Source of the DNA: Thermoplasmata archaeon
Lineage (GTDB): Archaea > Thermoplasmatota > Thermoplasmata > Lutacidiplasmatales > UBA184
NCBI GenBank assembly: GCA_022750115.1
Contig: JAKIWI010000008.1
Coordinates: 18,109 to 82,108 of the forward strand
DNA length: 64,000 nt
Reading direction: 5' to 3'
Shown: positions 51,865 through 60,212 of the stretch, piece by piece
Layout: each line of letters starts with the position of its first letter
Numbering within the stretch: the stretch's first letter is position 1
The notes under the pieces: generated by a model
The model's database searches: none
Told to the model about the DNA's origin: nothing
What the model saw: the letters and a program-made list of their open reading frames with translations, nothing else
Position numbers and translations under genes: made by a program

Positions 51865-51870
51865 TATAAA
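51865..51870 (-). promoter_or_regulatory. TATA box of egsA
   Basis: TTTATA on the minus strand, 28-33 nt before the ATG at 51837, with no room for a leader. Confidence 0.6.
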
Positions 51871-51892
51871 GGGTTCGAGCGCGCCCCGAGGA

Positions 51893-52522
51893 TCAGCGGC
51901 CCGGAGCGTCCCCGAAGAGCACCTTATGCTCCTGGATCATCACACGAACATCCAATCGGTCGGCGAGGACCCATTCCGCGAGCCGCCCAGCGTCAGTGCC
52001 GTACACCGGTTGGAAAACGACGGTCCGCGGCATCGGCTCGCGCACGAGAACTCGCTTCGCGTAGAGGTAGTCTTTCCTGTCACCGATGACGAACTTCACC
52101 ACGTCGCTGGACCGCAGCTTCGGTAGGTTCTCCCAACGGTTCCTATCCTGCATCCCCGAGGCGGGGCACTTGACGTCGACACTGAGCACGGTATTCGGGA
52201 GCCCGATGTACGGACTAACGTCCAACGAGCCCCCGGTCTCCACAACGGTCGTCATGCCGCGATCCGATAGCCGTCGAAGGAGGACGACCGACTCCTTCTG
52301 AAGGAGTGGCTCACCCCCGGTCAAGCACGCGTGGTGCGTCTTGTGGCGCGCCACCTCCCTGACGATCGAATCGATCGAGCGCTCGCGCCCCGGCCCGAAC
52401 GAGTAGGTGGTATCGCACCACGAGCATCGCAGGTTGCACCGGGCGGTGCGGACGAACGAGGTCCGGAATCCGGTGAACGGTCCCTCCCCCTGAACGGAGT
52501 GGAAGATCTCGATGATCCGCAC
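51893..52522 (-). CDS. queE: 7-carboxy-7-deazaguanine synthase (QueE)
   Basis: 209 residues, radical SAM. It opens with IFHSVQGEGPFTGFRTSFVR, and the cluster motif is CNLRCSWC; TGGEPLLQ and ETGGSLD follow. QueE ring-contracts 6-carboxytetrahydropterin on the way to preQ0 and archaeosine. Shortened radical SAM core typical of QueE. The gene stands alone, divergent from leuS with 100 nt between. Confidence 0.93.
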   Translation of the reverse strand: MRIIEIFHSVQGEGPFTGFRTSFVRTARCNLRCSWCDTTYSFGPGRERSIDSIVREVARHKTHHACLTGGEPLLQKESVVLLRRLSDRGMTTVVETGGSLDVSPYIGLPNTVLSVDVKCPASGMQDRNRWENLPKLRSSDVVKFVIGDRKDYLYAKRVLVREPMPRTVVFQPVYGTDAGRLAEWVLADRLDVRVMIQEHKVLFGDAPGR

Positions 52523-52592
52523 ACCCCGAGCCGACCCTCATTCCCGTATGGGCGTTGCCCCGCCGAGTCGGTGCCGCGCCTCCGCGTAGGTC

Positions 52593-52598
52593 TAATAT
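52593..52598 (+). promoter_or_regulatory. TATA box of leuS
   Basis: TAATAT, 25-30 nt before the ATG at 52623, the distance for a leaderless mRNA. Confidence 0.6.
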
Positions 52599-52622
52599 CG
52601 AGTCCGACTCGAACGCACCTCG

Positions 52623-55544
52623 ATGGACCGAGCGCACGAGTTGCACTGGCAGGAGGAGTGGAAGACTGCCGGTCTCGCGGCAGCACGGGCCGACGGCTCC
52701 CGCGACAAGTTCTACGCCATCGTGGCGTATCCGGGGTCCAGCGGATTCCTCCACCTGGGCCATCTTCGCGGCATGGTCCTCGCGGATCTTTTGCACCGCT
52801 ACCACCGAATGGCCGGGCGGTCGGTGTTCTTCCCCACTGGGACCCACGCCTCGGGCCTCCCCTCGGTGACATTCGCCCAAAAGGTCCGTAATCGTGACCC
52901 GCGCACAATCGCTGCTCTCGAAGCCGAAGGGGTCTCGACCGCCGAGCAGGCGGCGCTCGAGGACCCTTCGGCCGCCGCTCGATTCCTCGGGACGAGCTAC
53001 CTCTCGGTCTACCGGTCGCTCGGCTGCCTAGTCGACGAGCGTGCCTACGTCACGACCATCGACGAGGACTACCAGGCGTTCATCCGATGGCAATTCCGAC
53101 GTCTGAACACCCTCGGAGCGCTCCGGCAAGGTCCGCACTATGCGTCGTTCTGCCCGGTCTGCGGTCCTGTCTCCGTGGATCCTTCGGAAACCGACCTCTC
53201 GCGGGGCGGCGAGGCGGAGACCATCGTCTACACTACGGTGCCCTTCGCCCTCGATGATGGGCGTGTCCTACTTGCGGCTACGCTCCGGCCCGAGACACTC
53301 TACGGCGCCACGAATTTGTGGCTCGCCCCGCAGGGTAGCCTCGCGGTCTGGCACCACGCCGAGAAGAGCTACCTCGTCGGTCAAACCGCCGCTCCTCGGC
53401 TGGTCGAGCAGCACGGTGGGCGCGTTGGCCACGTCGTCGACGTCGCCGAGCTCGTGGGTCGCGTGGTCGAGGTGCCCCTCTCCGGGGCCAAGATTCCGAT
53501 CTTCCTGAGCCCATTGGTCGACCCCAAGATTGGAACCGGGGTCGTGATGTCGGTACCCGCCCACGCGCCCGCCGACTGGCTCGCCATCCAGGAGCTCGAG
53601 GCCGAGGCGCGTTCGCGCATTCCGGAGATCCGTTCGGTCGTCGACCTCCCGGAATCGACCGACCTGACCGGGTCCGACCGCGATCTCGTCGTGGGCGACG
53701 GCGTCCCCGCGGCACGCGCCGTGCGCGCGACGGGGGCGACCCGCCTCGCCGACGAGACGGCGCTCGCCGCGGCAACGGAGCGCCTCTACCGGCTCGAATT
53801 CGTCCGCGGACGGATGCGCGCGGACCTTCTTGGCGGCCGGCCCGTCGCCGAGGCGCGGCTCGACGTGGCGGCGCAACTCAAGACCGGGGGGTCCTCGTTC
53901 GATCTCCGCGAGTTTTCCGAATCGGTGGTCTGCCGGAACGGCCACGACGTGTCGATCCGACTCGTCCCGGACCAGTGGTTCCTCCGCTATTCGTGGGGCG
54001 AGTGGAAGGAGAAGACGCGCGCGATGGTCGCGCAACTCAAGGTCAGCCCCGAGGAGTACGGCCGCGAGCTGCCCGGGATCATCGATTGGTTCCAAGACCG
54101 CCCGTGCACACGCAGGGGCCGGTGGCTCGGTACCCCGTTCCCCCTCGACCCCTCTTGGCTGATTGAGCCGATTGCGGACTCCACGTTTTACCCAGCCTAC
54201 TTCGTCGTTCGCCCGTTCGTGACGGCCGGGCGACTGACTCCCGCCGACCTCACGGACGCGTTCTTCGACCGCGTCTTCTTGGGGGAGGGACCCGGCGAAC
54301 CTCGGGTCGATCCCGCGCTGCAGCGCGAGGTCCAATCTGCGTTCGAGTACTGGTACCCCCTCGACCTCAACATCGGCGGGAAAGAGCACAAGCGCGTCCA
54401 CTTCCCCGTCTTCCTCTACACCCACGCCCTCCTCCTGCCTCCCCAAAAGCAGCCGCGCGGACTGTTCGTCCACTGGTGGCTGGTCCAATCCTCGGGGGAG
54501 AAGATCTCGAAGAAGGACATCGGCTCGAAAGGCGGCGCGGTCCCCCCGCTGAGAGACTCGCTGGAGCGGTGGGGCGCGGACGCGCTTCGATTGTTCCACG
54601 CGCAGGCCGCGAACCCCGAGCAGGACATCGAGTGGTCGCCCGCCCTCATCGACTCGGCGAGGGTCCGCGTGGACGACGCCGCCCGCCTGATCCGGGAGGC
54701 GCTCGCGGACGGGGGGGGCGGCCCCCCCGAACTCGACCGATGGCTGGGGAGCGCCGTTCATGGGCTCGTGCGCGACAGTCGTGACGCGCTCGAGGCGCTC
54801 CGGGTGCGGGAGTTCGCCGAGCTGGTCTACGGTCGGGCCCCAGCCCTGATCCGGCGTTACCTGGCGCGCGGAGGGGCCCCCGGTCCGGCTCTGAGGTCGA
54901 CGGCGCTCGCGTGGATCCGCCTCGCGAGCCCGCTGACCCCCCACGTGGCCGAGGAGCTCGGGGAGGGTGTCTCCCAAGGCTTGGTCGCCGCCTCATCCTG
55001 GCCGCGCCCAGATGAATTCGCCCTCGACGAGGCCGCAATCGCCCGAGAATCGTACATTGACCGGGTCGAGGACGACCTCCGACCGATCGTGAGGATGGGA
55101 GTGGACCGGGGCGCTCCACCGGAGGGCGTCGTGTTCTTCGTGGCGGCCCCTTGGAAGGAGAAGGTCGAAGCCTGGACGCGGGACGCTCTCGCGAACGACC
55201 CGCGCGCCCCTCCGATCCCCGCGGTGCTCGCTCGGGCGGCTGTCCACCCAGAACTAGCGGCGCACCGGGGCGAGGTCGCGAAATACGTCGGCCGAACCGC
55301 CGCCGCGATTCGGACCGAGCCGGCGCCTGCTCCGGTCATCGACGAGCGAGCTGCGCTGCGAGCGTCAGAAGGATACCTCGCCCGGAGGTTCGGATTCACG
55401 GCGGTGGTGGTCCTCCCGGAGGAGGAAGGCGCGGAGCACGACCCGGCCGGCCGCCGCGACCGAGCGCGACCCGGCAAACCCGCGTTCTTCCTCTACGGCG
55501 CGGGCGGACTTCGCGCTACTTCCGGGAGCGGCGCGAAAAGTTGA
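52623..55544 (+). CDS. leuS: leucyl-tRNA synthetase, archaeal type
   Basis: 973 residues. HIGH motif is HLGH in SGFLHLGHLRGM near residue 40; the CP1 editing domain follows (RPETLYGATNLW, VVMSVPAHAPAD); the KMSKS loop reads KISKK in SGEKISKKDIGSKGG near residue 625. The anticodon-binding helices and an archaeal C-terminal domain close it. KISKK instead of KMSKS is a known mild variant. The last 29 nt overlap the convergent dCTP deaminase gene. Confidence 0.95.
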   Translation: MDRAHELHWQEEWKTAGLAAARADGSRDKFYAIVAYPGSSGFLHLGHLRGMVLADLLHRYHRMAGRSVFFPTGTHASGLPSVTFAQKVRNRDPRTIAALEAEGVSTAEQAALEDPSAAARFLGTSYLSVYRSLGCLVDERAYVTTIDEDYQAFIRWQFRRLNTLGALRQGPHYASFCPVCGPVSVDPSETDLSRGGEAETIVYTTVPFALDDGRVLLAATLRPETLYGATNLWLAPQGSLAVWHHAEKSYLVGQTAAPRLVEQHGGRVGHVVDVAELVGRVVEVPLSGAKIPIFLSPLVDPKIGTGVVMSVPAHAPADWLAIQELEAEARSRIPEIRSVVDLPESTDLTGSDRDLVVGDGVPAARAVRATGATRLADETALAAATERLYRLEFVRGRMRADLLGGRPVAEARLDVAAQLKTGGSSFDLREFSESVVCRNGHDVSIRLVPDQWFLRYSWGEWKEKTRAMVAQLKVSPEEYGRELPGIIDWFQDRPCTRRGRWLGTPFPLDPSWLIEPIADSTFYPAYFVVRPFVTAGRLTPADLTDAFFDRVFLGEGPGEPRVDPALQREVQSAFEYWYPLDLNIGGKEHKRVHFPVFLYTHALLLPPQKQPRGLFVHWWLVQSSGEKISKKDIGSKGGAVPPLRDSLERWGADALRLFHAQAANPEQDIEWSPALIDSARVRVDDAARLIREALADGGGGPPELDRWLGSAVHGLVRDSRDALEALRVREFAELVYGRAPALIRRYLARGGAPGPALRSTALAWIRLASPLTPHVAEELGEGVSQGLVAASSWPRPDEFALDEAAIARESYIDRVEDDLRPIVRMGVDRGAPPEGVVFFVAAPWKEKVEAWTRDALANDPRAPPIPAVLARAAVHPELAAHRGEVAKYVGRTAAAIRTEPAPAPVIDERAALRASEGYLARRFGFTAVVVLPEEEGAEHDPAGRRDRARPGKPAFFLYGAGGLRATSGSGAKS

Positions 55545-56067
55545 GGTGCATCCGCGAGGCGGTCGGGTGCTGGCTGACGGTCCGATACTTCGCGTCCTTC
55601 TTCGTGTCGTAACCGCGGCGGACCTTGCCGGAGATCTCGAAATAGATCAGCTGACCGATGGGCATTCCCGGGTAGATCCGGACGGGGACCTTCACGGACA
55701 TCTCGAGCGTCCAGTAATTGCAGAATCCCTCGTCGCCCTTCCCCGCGGTCGAGTGGATGTCGATCCCGAGCCGCCCGACGCTGGACTTCCCCTCCAGGAA
55801 CGGGACGAATCCATGGGTCTCCGTGTACTCCTCGGTGACGCCGAGGTAGAGCTGTCCGGGGACCAGGGCGAACCCCGTCTTCGGCATCTTCGTCTCGACG
55901 ATCGGGTTCGCCTTGCGGGCGTCGAGCGCGGGGTCCGTGTAAGTCGAGATGTAGGGTCCGAGGTGGACGTCGTAGGAGTTCGAGCCGAGGCACTCCGGGC
56001 GGTACGGGCGGATGACGATCCGGCCCTTCTCGACCTCTTCGAGGATGCGTGTATCGGAGAGGATCAT
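55516..56067 (-). CDS. dcd: dCTP deaminase
   Basis: 183 residues. NSYDVHLGPYI near residue 30, and the active-site motif EGKSSVGRLGIDIHSTAG with the catalytic Glu pattern, then YPGMPIGQLIYFEI. The fold is the trimeric dUTPase-like barrel; it deaminates dCTP to dUTP, and some archaeal members also cleave dUTP. A minus-strand AGTAAAGAA box lies about 30 nt before the ATG. Confidence 0.93.
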   Translation of the reverse strand: MILSDTRILEEVEKGRIVIRPYRPECLGSNSYDVHLGPYISTYTDPALDARKANPIVETKMPKTGFALVPGQLYLGVTEEYTETHGFVPFLEGKSSVGRLGIDIHSTAGKGDEGFCNYWTLEMSVKVPVRIYPGMPIGQLIYFEISGKVRRGYDTKKDAKYRTVSQHPTASRMHLNFSRRSRK

Positions 56068-56171
56068 CCGGACCGGGGCGAGGGGAGCCGAGGGGGTTCT
56101 TTACTCCGCGCCGGCCGAAACCGTCCCCTCGGCGGAGTCAATGAGATGAACCCACCCCGCCTTCATCTCCC

Positions 56172-58850
56172 ATGAACCCCTCCGACCCCCTTCGAGCGCG
56201 AACCAGTTTCGAGGTCCAAGGCGAAGCCTCGGATATCTACCGGGTCGACCGGGTGGCGGGTGTCGACGCTGCTCGGCTCGCCCGAAGACCGCTGACGGTC
56301 CGGATCCTCCTCGAAAACCTCGTACGGAACTACGACGCACGACTCGTGGACACCGAGACGATCGTCCGGCTGGCGAACACGGGTGACCCCGGAGCCGCCG
56401 AACTGCCGTTCCGTCCGGGCCGCGTTCTTCTCCAGGATTTCACCGGCGTTCCCGTCCTCGTGGACCTCACGGCCATCCGTTCGGCCGCCGAGCGACGTCA
56501 CGTCGCCGCCGAGAAGGTGAACCCCGAGGTGCCGGTCGACCTGATCATCGACCACTCGGTCCAGGTGGACAGCTACGGTTCCCCGAACTCCCTCGCCGTG
56601 AACCTCGACCGCGAGTACGCGCGCAACGGGGAGCGCTACGACTTCCTCCGGTGGTCGGACCAGGCGTACCGGAACATGCGAATCGTTCCGCCCGGGAACG
56701 GGATCTGCCATCAGGTCAACCTCGAGTTCATCTCGACGGTCGTCGCGCGCCGCGCGGCGAACGGCGGCGCCGCCGTCGCCTTCCCGGACACGCTCGTGGG
56801 AACCGACTCCCACACGACGATGGTGAACGGGCTCGGAGTGCTCGGCTGGGGCGTCGGCGGAATCGAGGCCGAAGCGGTGATGCTCGGCGAGCCGACCTTC
56901 CTCCCCCCCATCCAGGTCGTCGGCGTCCGTCTCTCGGGAAAGCTTCCCGAGGGGAGCACCGCGACCGATCTCGTCCTCGCCGTCACGCACGCGCTTCGGG
57001 AGAAGGGCGTCGTCGAGAAGTTCGTCGAGTTCTTCGGTCCCGGGCTGGATGGCCTGAGCGTCCAGGACCGCGCCACGATCTCGAACATGTGTCCCGAGTA
57101 CGGCGCCACGGCGGCGCTCTTCCCGGTCGACGGTGCCACGATCCGATACCTCGAAGGGACCGGCCGCGAGGCGGCCGTCGTGCGGCGGGTCGAAGGGTAC
57201 GCCCGGGCCACCGGGATGTGGCGCGACGCGACGACCCCGGAACCGGAGTTTACGGACGTTCTCGAGGTCGACCTCGCGCGGATCGAGCCAACGATCTCCG
57301 GACCCCGGAATCCCGCGCAAGCGATGGGAGTCTCGGCGGCTCCGGCGGCGATGCGGTCGGCGGTGGCCGAGTACCGCTCGACTCACCCGCGGAAGTCCCC
57401 GTCCGCGGAGGCAGGGATCCCGGACGGGGCCGTCGCCATTGCCGCCATCACCAGCTGCACCAACACCTCCAATCCGACGGTCATGGTTGGGGCAGGCCTC
57501 ATGGCACGTCGGGCGGTTGAGCTCGGCCTGATCGTGCCTCGTTGGGTCAAGACCTCGCTCGCACCGGGATCGAAGGTCGTCACGTCCTACCTCGAGCGCG
57601 CGGGACTGATGGCGCCCCTCGACACCCTCGGATTCGCCCTCGTCGGATACGGGTGTACGACCTGCATCGGGAACGCCGGTCCGCTCCCGCCCGAGGTCTC
57701 GCGCGCGGTGGACGAGGACGACGCGTTCGTCACGGCCGTCCTGTCGGGAAACCGGAACTTCGAGGGACGGATCCACAACCAGGTCCGGGCGAGTTTCCTC
57801 ACCTCCCCGATGCTCGTCGTCGCGTACGCGTTGGCCGGTCGGATGGACGTCGACGTCGCTCACGACCCGCTCGGGAAGGGCCGCGACGGTAAGCCCGTCT
57901 ACCTCCGGGACCTGTGGCCCTCCGCCGAGGCCGTTCGACAGGTCGTGGAGGCGACCCTCGACCCGGGACTCTTCCGGGACAAGTACCGCCAGATCACCGT
58001 GGGGGACCCGCACTGGGAGAACCTCCCCACCCGCACCGGCCCGGACTTCCCGTGGGAAGCGAATTCGACCTACCTTCGCGAGCCGCCTTACTTCTCGCTC
58101 CCGGCGCCGACGGCCATCCTAGGAGGGGTCATCGTCGACGGGGCCAGGGTTCTCGCGGTGCTCGGCGACCAGGTCTCGACCGACCATATCTCACCGGCAG
58201 GCGGCATCCCTGTGGACAGCCCCGCGGGTCGTTACCTGATCGAGCACGGTGTTGCGCCCGCCGATTTCAACAGCTACGGGACTCGCCGCGGGAACCACGA
58301 GGTCATGATCCGCGGGACGTTCGCGAACGTGCGCCTGAAGAACCAGCTCGCCGGCGGCAAGGAGGGAGGCTACACGACGATTCTCCCCGAGAACCGGCTC
58401 ACGACGGTCTACGAGGCCGCGCTCGCCTACCACGGGCGAAAGACGCCGCTCGTCGTACTCGCCGGAAAGGACTACGGCCAGGGCAGCTCGCGCGACTGGG
58501 CGGCGAAGGGACCGCTCCTCCTCGGGGTCCGTGCGGTCCTCGCCCGCAACTTCGAGCGCATCCACCGTGGCAACCTGGTCGGGATGGGAGTTCTGCCCCT
58601 CGAACTGCCCCCCGGGAAGAGCGCCAGCGACCTCGGACTCACCGGCCGCGAGTCGTTCCGAATCGCAACCGCCCACGGCGGACCGCTCCGGGTCGGAGAC
58701 GACCTCGAAGTTACGGCCACGCCCGACGGGGGCCCGGCGACGAAGTTCCGCGCCCACTGCCGCGTCGACTCGTCCGTCGAGCTCGAGTACCTCGCGCGCG
58801 GGGGCCTGCTCCCCTACGTTCTCGAGCGACTGGTGGGTCGGTCGAGCTAA
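56172..58850 (+). CDS. acn: aconitate hydratase
   Basis: 892 residues, AcnA/IRP type. LLQDFTGVPVLVDL and DHSVQVDSYG near residues 80-125, VGTDSHTTMVNGLGVLGWGVGG, cluster Cys in ITSCTNTSNP and GYGCTTCIGNAGPL, and the swivel domain with DYGQGSSRDWAAKGPLLLGV. It isomerises citrate and isocitrate in the TCA cycle using a 4Fe-4S cluster. Together with the dehydrogenase at 32787 it supports an oxidative TCA segment. Convergent with the MEMO1 gene. Confidence 0.96.
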   Translation: MNPSDPLRARTSFEVQGEASDIYRVDRVAGVDAARLARRPLTVRILLENLVRNYDARLVDTETIVRLANTGDPGAAELPFRPGRVLLQDFTGVPVLVDLTAIRSAAERRHVAAEKVNPEVPVDLIIDHSVQVDSYGSPNSLAVNLDREYARNGERYDFLRWSDQAYRNMRIVPPGNGICHQVNLEFISTVVARRAANGGAAVAFPDTLVGTDSHTTMVNGLGVLGWGVGGIEAEAVMLGEPTFLPPIQVVGVRLSGKLPEGSTATDLVLAVTHALREKGVVEKFVEFFGPGLDGLSVQDRATISNMCPEYGATAALFPVDGATIRYLEGTGREAAVVRRVEGYARATGMWRDATTPEPEFTDVLEVDLARIEPTISGPRNPAQAMGVSAAPAAMRSAVAEYRSTHPRKSPSAEAGIPDGAVAIAAITSCTNTSNPTVMVGAGLMARRAVELGLIVPRWVKTSLAPGSKVVTSYLERAGLMAPLDTLGFALVGYGCTTCIGNAGPLPPEVSRAVDEDDAFVTAVLSGNRNFEGRIHNQVRASFLTSPMLVVAYALAGRMDVDVAHDPLGKGRDGKPVYLRDLWPSAEAVRQVVEATLDPGLFRDKYRQITVGDPHWENLPTRTGPDFPWEANSTYLREPPYFSLPAPTAILGGVIVDGARVLAVLGDQVSTDHISPAGGIPVDSPAGRYLIEHGVAPADFNSYGTRRGNHEVMIRGTFANVRLKNQLAGGKEGGYTTILPENRLTTVYEAALAYHGRKTPLVVLAGKDYGQGSSRDWAAKGPLLLGVRAVLARNFERIHRGNLVGMGVLPLELPPGKSASDLGLTGRESFRIATAHGGPLRVGDDLEVTATPDGGPATKFRAHCRVDSSVELEYLARGGLLPYVLERLVGRSS

Positions 58851-59704
58851 GGCTTGGGCCGGTGCGGCGCTCCGGAGTTGAGCAGCACCGAAGCGTAGCC
58901 GACCACGTCCGCCATTGGCTCGGCCTCGCCGGAGTGACCCCAGCCGAGCGATTCGGCGGCGAGGTCCTCATCGGCGAGGGCGGAGAGCAGGACGGTGGTG
59001 GGGGCGATCCCGCACATCGAGATGCGGTGGTTGGCCACGGTGTCGTAGAGGCCCCGGGCGTTCCGGGCCAGGATCTGGTCCAGGGCGAGAGCGTCGAGGC
59101 GGCGGGCGTCCTCTCGGGGGATGTAGTGGGAGAAGTCCGTCGACGCCACGAGCAACACGTCACGCCCCCGGATCGCGTTGCGCACGACCGCGCCGATCGC
59201 GGCGAGTTCCTCGAAGGAGTCGAACCGCACCTGCAGCGGGACCACCCTCGGTTGGGGCTCGGTATACTGCAAAAAGGGCAGCTGCACCTCGATCGAGTGC
59301 TCCCGCCGATGCGCTGCCTCGTCGACCACGACGGGGTCGCTGGTCAACGCAGCGACGAGATCCGACTCGCTCGGCACGATGCCGAGGGGCGTCTCCCAGG
59401 GTCGATCGGAGAGCGCCGCTGGAGGGCCCGCGCCGTGGTGGTCGACTCCCAGAACGAGCACCGCCCGGGCGGCGGCGTCGGATGCCACCCGGTCGTACGC
59501 CCGCGCGGCGATCGGGCCCGAGTAGACGTAGCCGGCATGCGGCACCACGATCGCTCGAATCCGACGATCCTTCGCGCGATGTCGAGTCGGGAGATGGCCG
59601 GGACCGCGGGCATCGAGGAACGACGCCTCGACGGCTTTCGCCAGGCTCGCCCCGTCGGCGGGGTAGAAGGCGCCCGCGACCGCCGGGGGCCGGGGCTCCG
59701 TCAT
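58847..59704 (-). CDS. MEMO1 family protein
   Basis: 285 residues. RPPAVAGAFYPADG at the start, VVPHAGYVYSGPIAARAYD, VLGVDHHGAG, and TDFSHYIPREDARRLD with conserved His and Asp that bind a metal in related extradiol-dioxygenase folds. The family is common in archaea, with function unresolved. Its ATG overlaps the HIT stop (ATGA), and its end overlaps aconitase by 4 nt. Confidence 0.92.
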   Translation of the reverse strand: MTEPRPPAVAGAFYPADGASLAKAVEASFLDARGPGHLPTRHRAKDRRIRAIVVPHAGYVYSGPIAARAYDRVASDAAARAVLVLGVDHHGAGPPAALSDRPWETPLGIVPSESDLVAALTSDPVVVDEAAHRREHSIEVQLPFLQYTEPQPRVVPLQVRFDSFEELAAIGAVVRNAIRGRDVLLVASTDFSHYIPREDARRLDALALDQILARNARGLYDTVANHRISMCGIAPTTVLLSALADEDLAAESLGWGHSGEAEPMADVVGYASVLLNSGAPHRPKP

Positions 59705-60129
59705 CGGGGAATCGGCCCGCCGAGTTCGCGAACGATGGCCGCGCCGTCCGCATCGGACAAGCGGGTCCGGGGCATAGGACCGAACGGGTTGCCGGCGTCG
59801 TAGCGCGGGATGATGTGGAAATGGAGGTGGAAGACGATCTGGCCCGCGAGCGGCCCCTGGTTCAGACCAACGTTGTAGTCCTTCGTCAGCGTCTCGACCT
59901 GTCGGCATGCTTGCGCGAGGGCGGCGAAGTACCCGGCGTACTCGGAAGGATCGAGGTCGACCAGCCGGTCGACGTGCCGCTTTGGGACGACGAGAAGATG
60001 GCCGCGGGTGAACGGGAAAATGTCCAGAAACACGATCGAGTTCGCATCCTCGTAGACGACGTGGGCGGGGCCGCGATGGGCGGCGATCTCGCAGAAGATG
60101 CAGGGTTCGGCGCCCACGGCCGTCCCCAT
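59701..60129 (-). CDS. HIT family nucleotide hydrolase
   Basis: 142 residues. CIFCEIAAHRGPAHVVYED at the start with a Cys pair, FLDIFPFTRGHLLVVPKRHV, and the triad HLHFHIIPRY (HxHxH). Such proteins hydrolyse dinucleoside polyphosphates or AMP-linked compounds. A TATATC box (60154-60159, minus) lies 25-30 nt before ATG 60129. It is first gene of a two-gene operon with MEMO1. Confidence 0.92.
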   Translation of the reverse strand: MGTAVGAEPCIFCEIAAHRGPAHVVYEDANSIVFLDIFPFTRGHLLVVPKRHVDRLVDLDPSEYAGYFAALAQACRQVETLTKDYNVGLNQGPLAGQIVFHLHFHIIPRYDAGNPFGPMPRTRLSDADGAAIVRELGGPIPR

Positions 60130-60147
60130 CCGCGGCGGACGCCCGTC

Positions 60148-60190
60148 TCCGACTATATCGTTGACGAGCGGACGAACGCCCGGAGTTATC
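60148..60190. promoter_or_regulatory. divergent promoters of HIT and S53 peptidase genes
   Basis: GATATA on the minus strand at 60154-60159 serves the HIT gene; GTTATC at 60185-60190 lies 23-28 nt before the GTG at 60213. Both distances fit leaderless starts in an 83-nt divergent gap. Confidence 0.5.
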
Positions 60191-60212
60191 TCGGACCCTC
60201 CGGTGGCTAGCT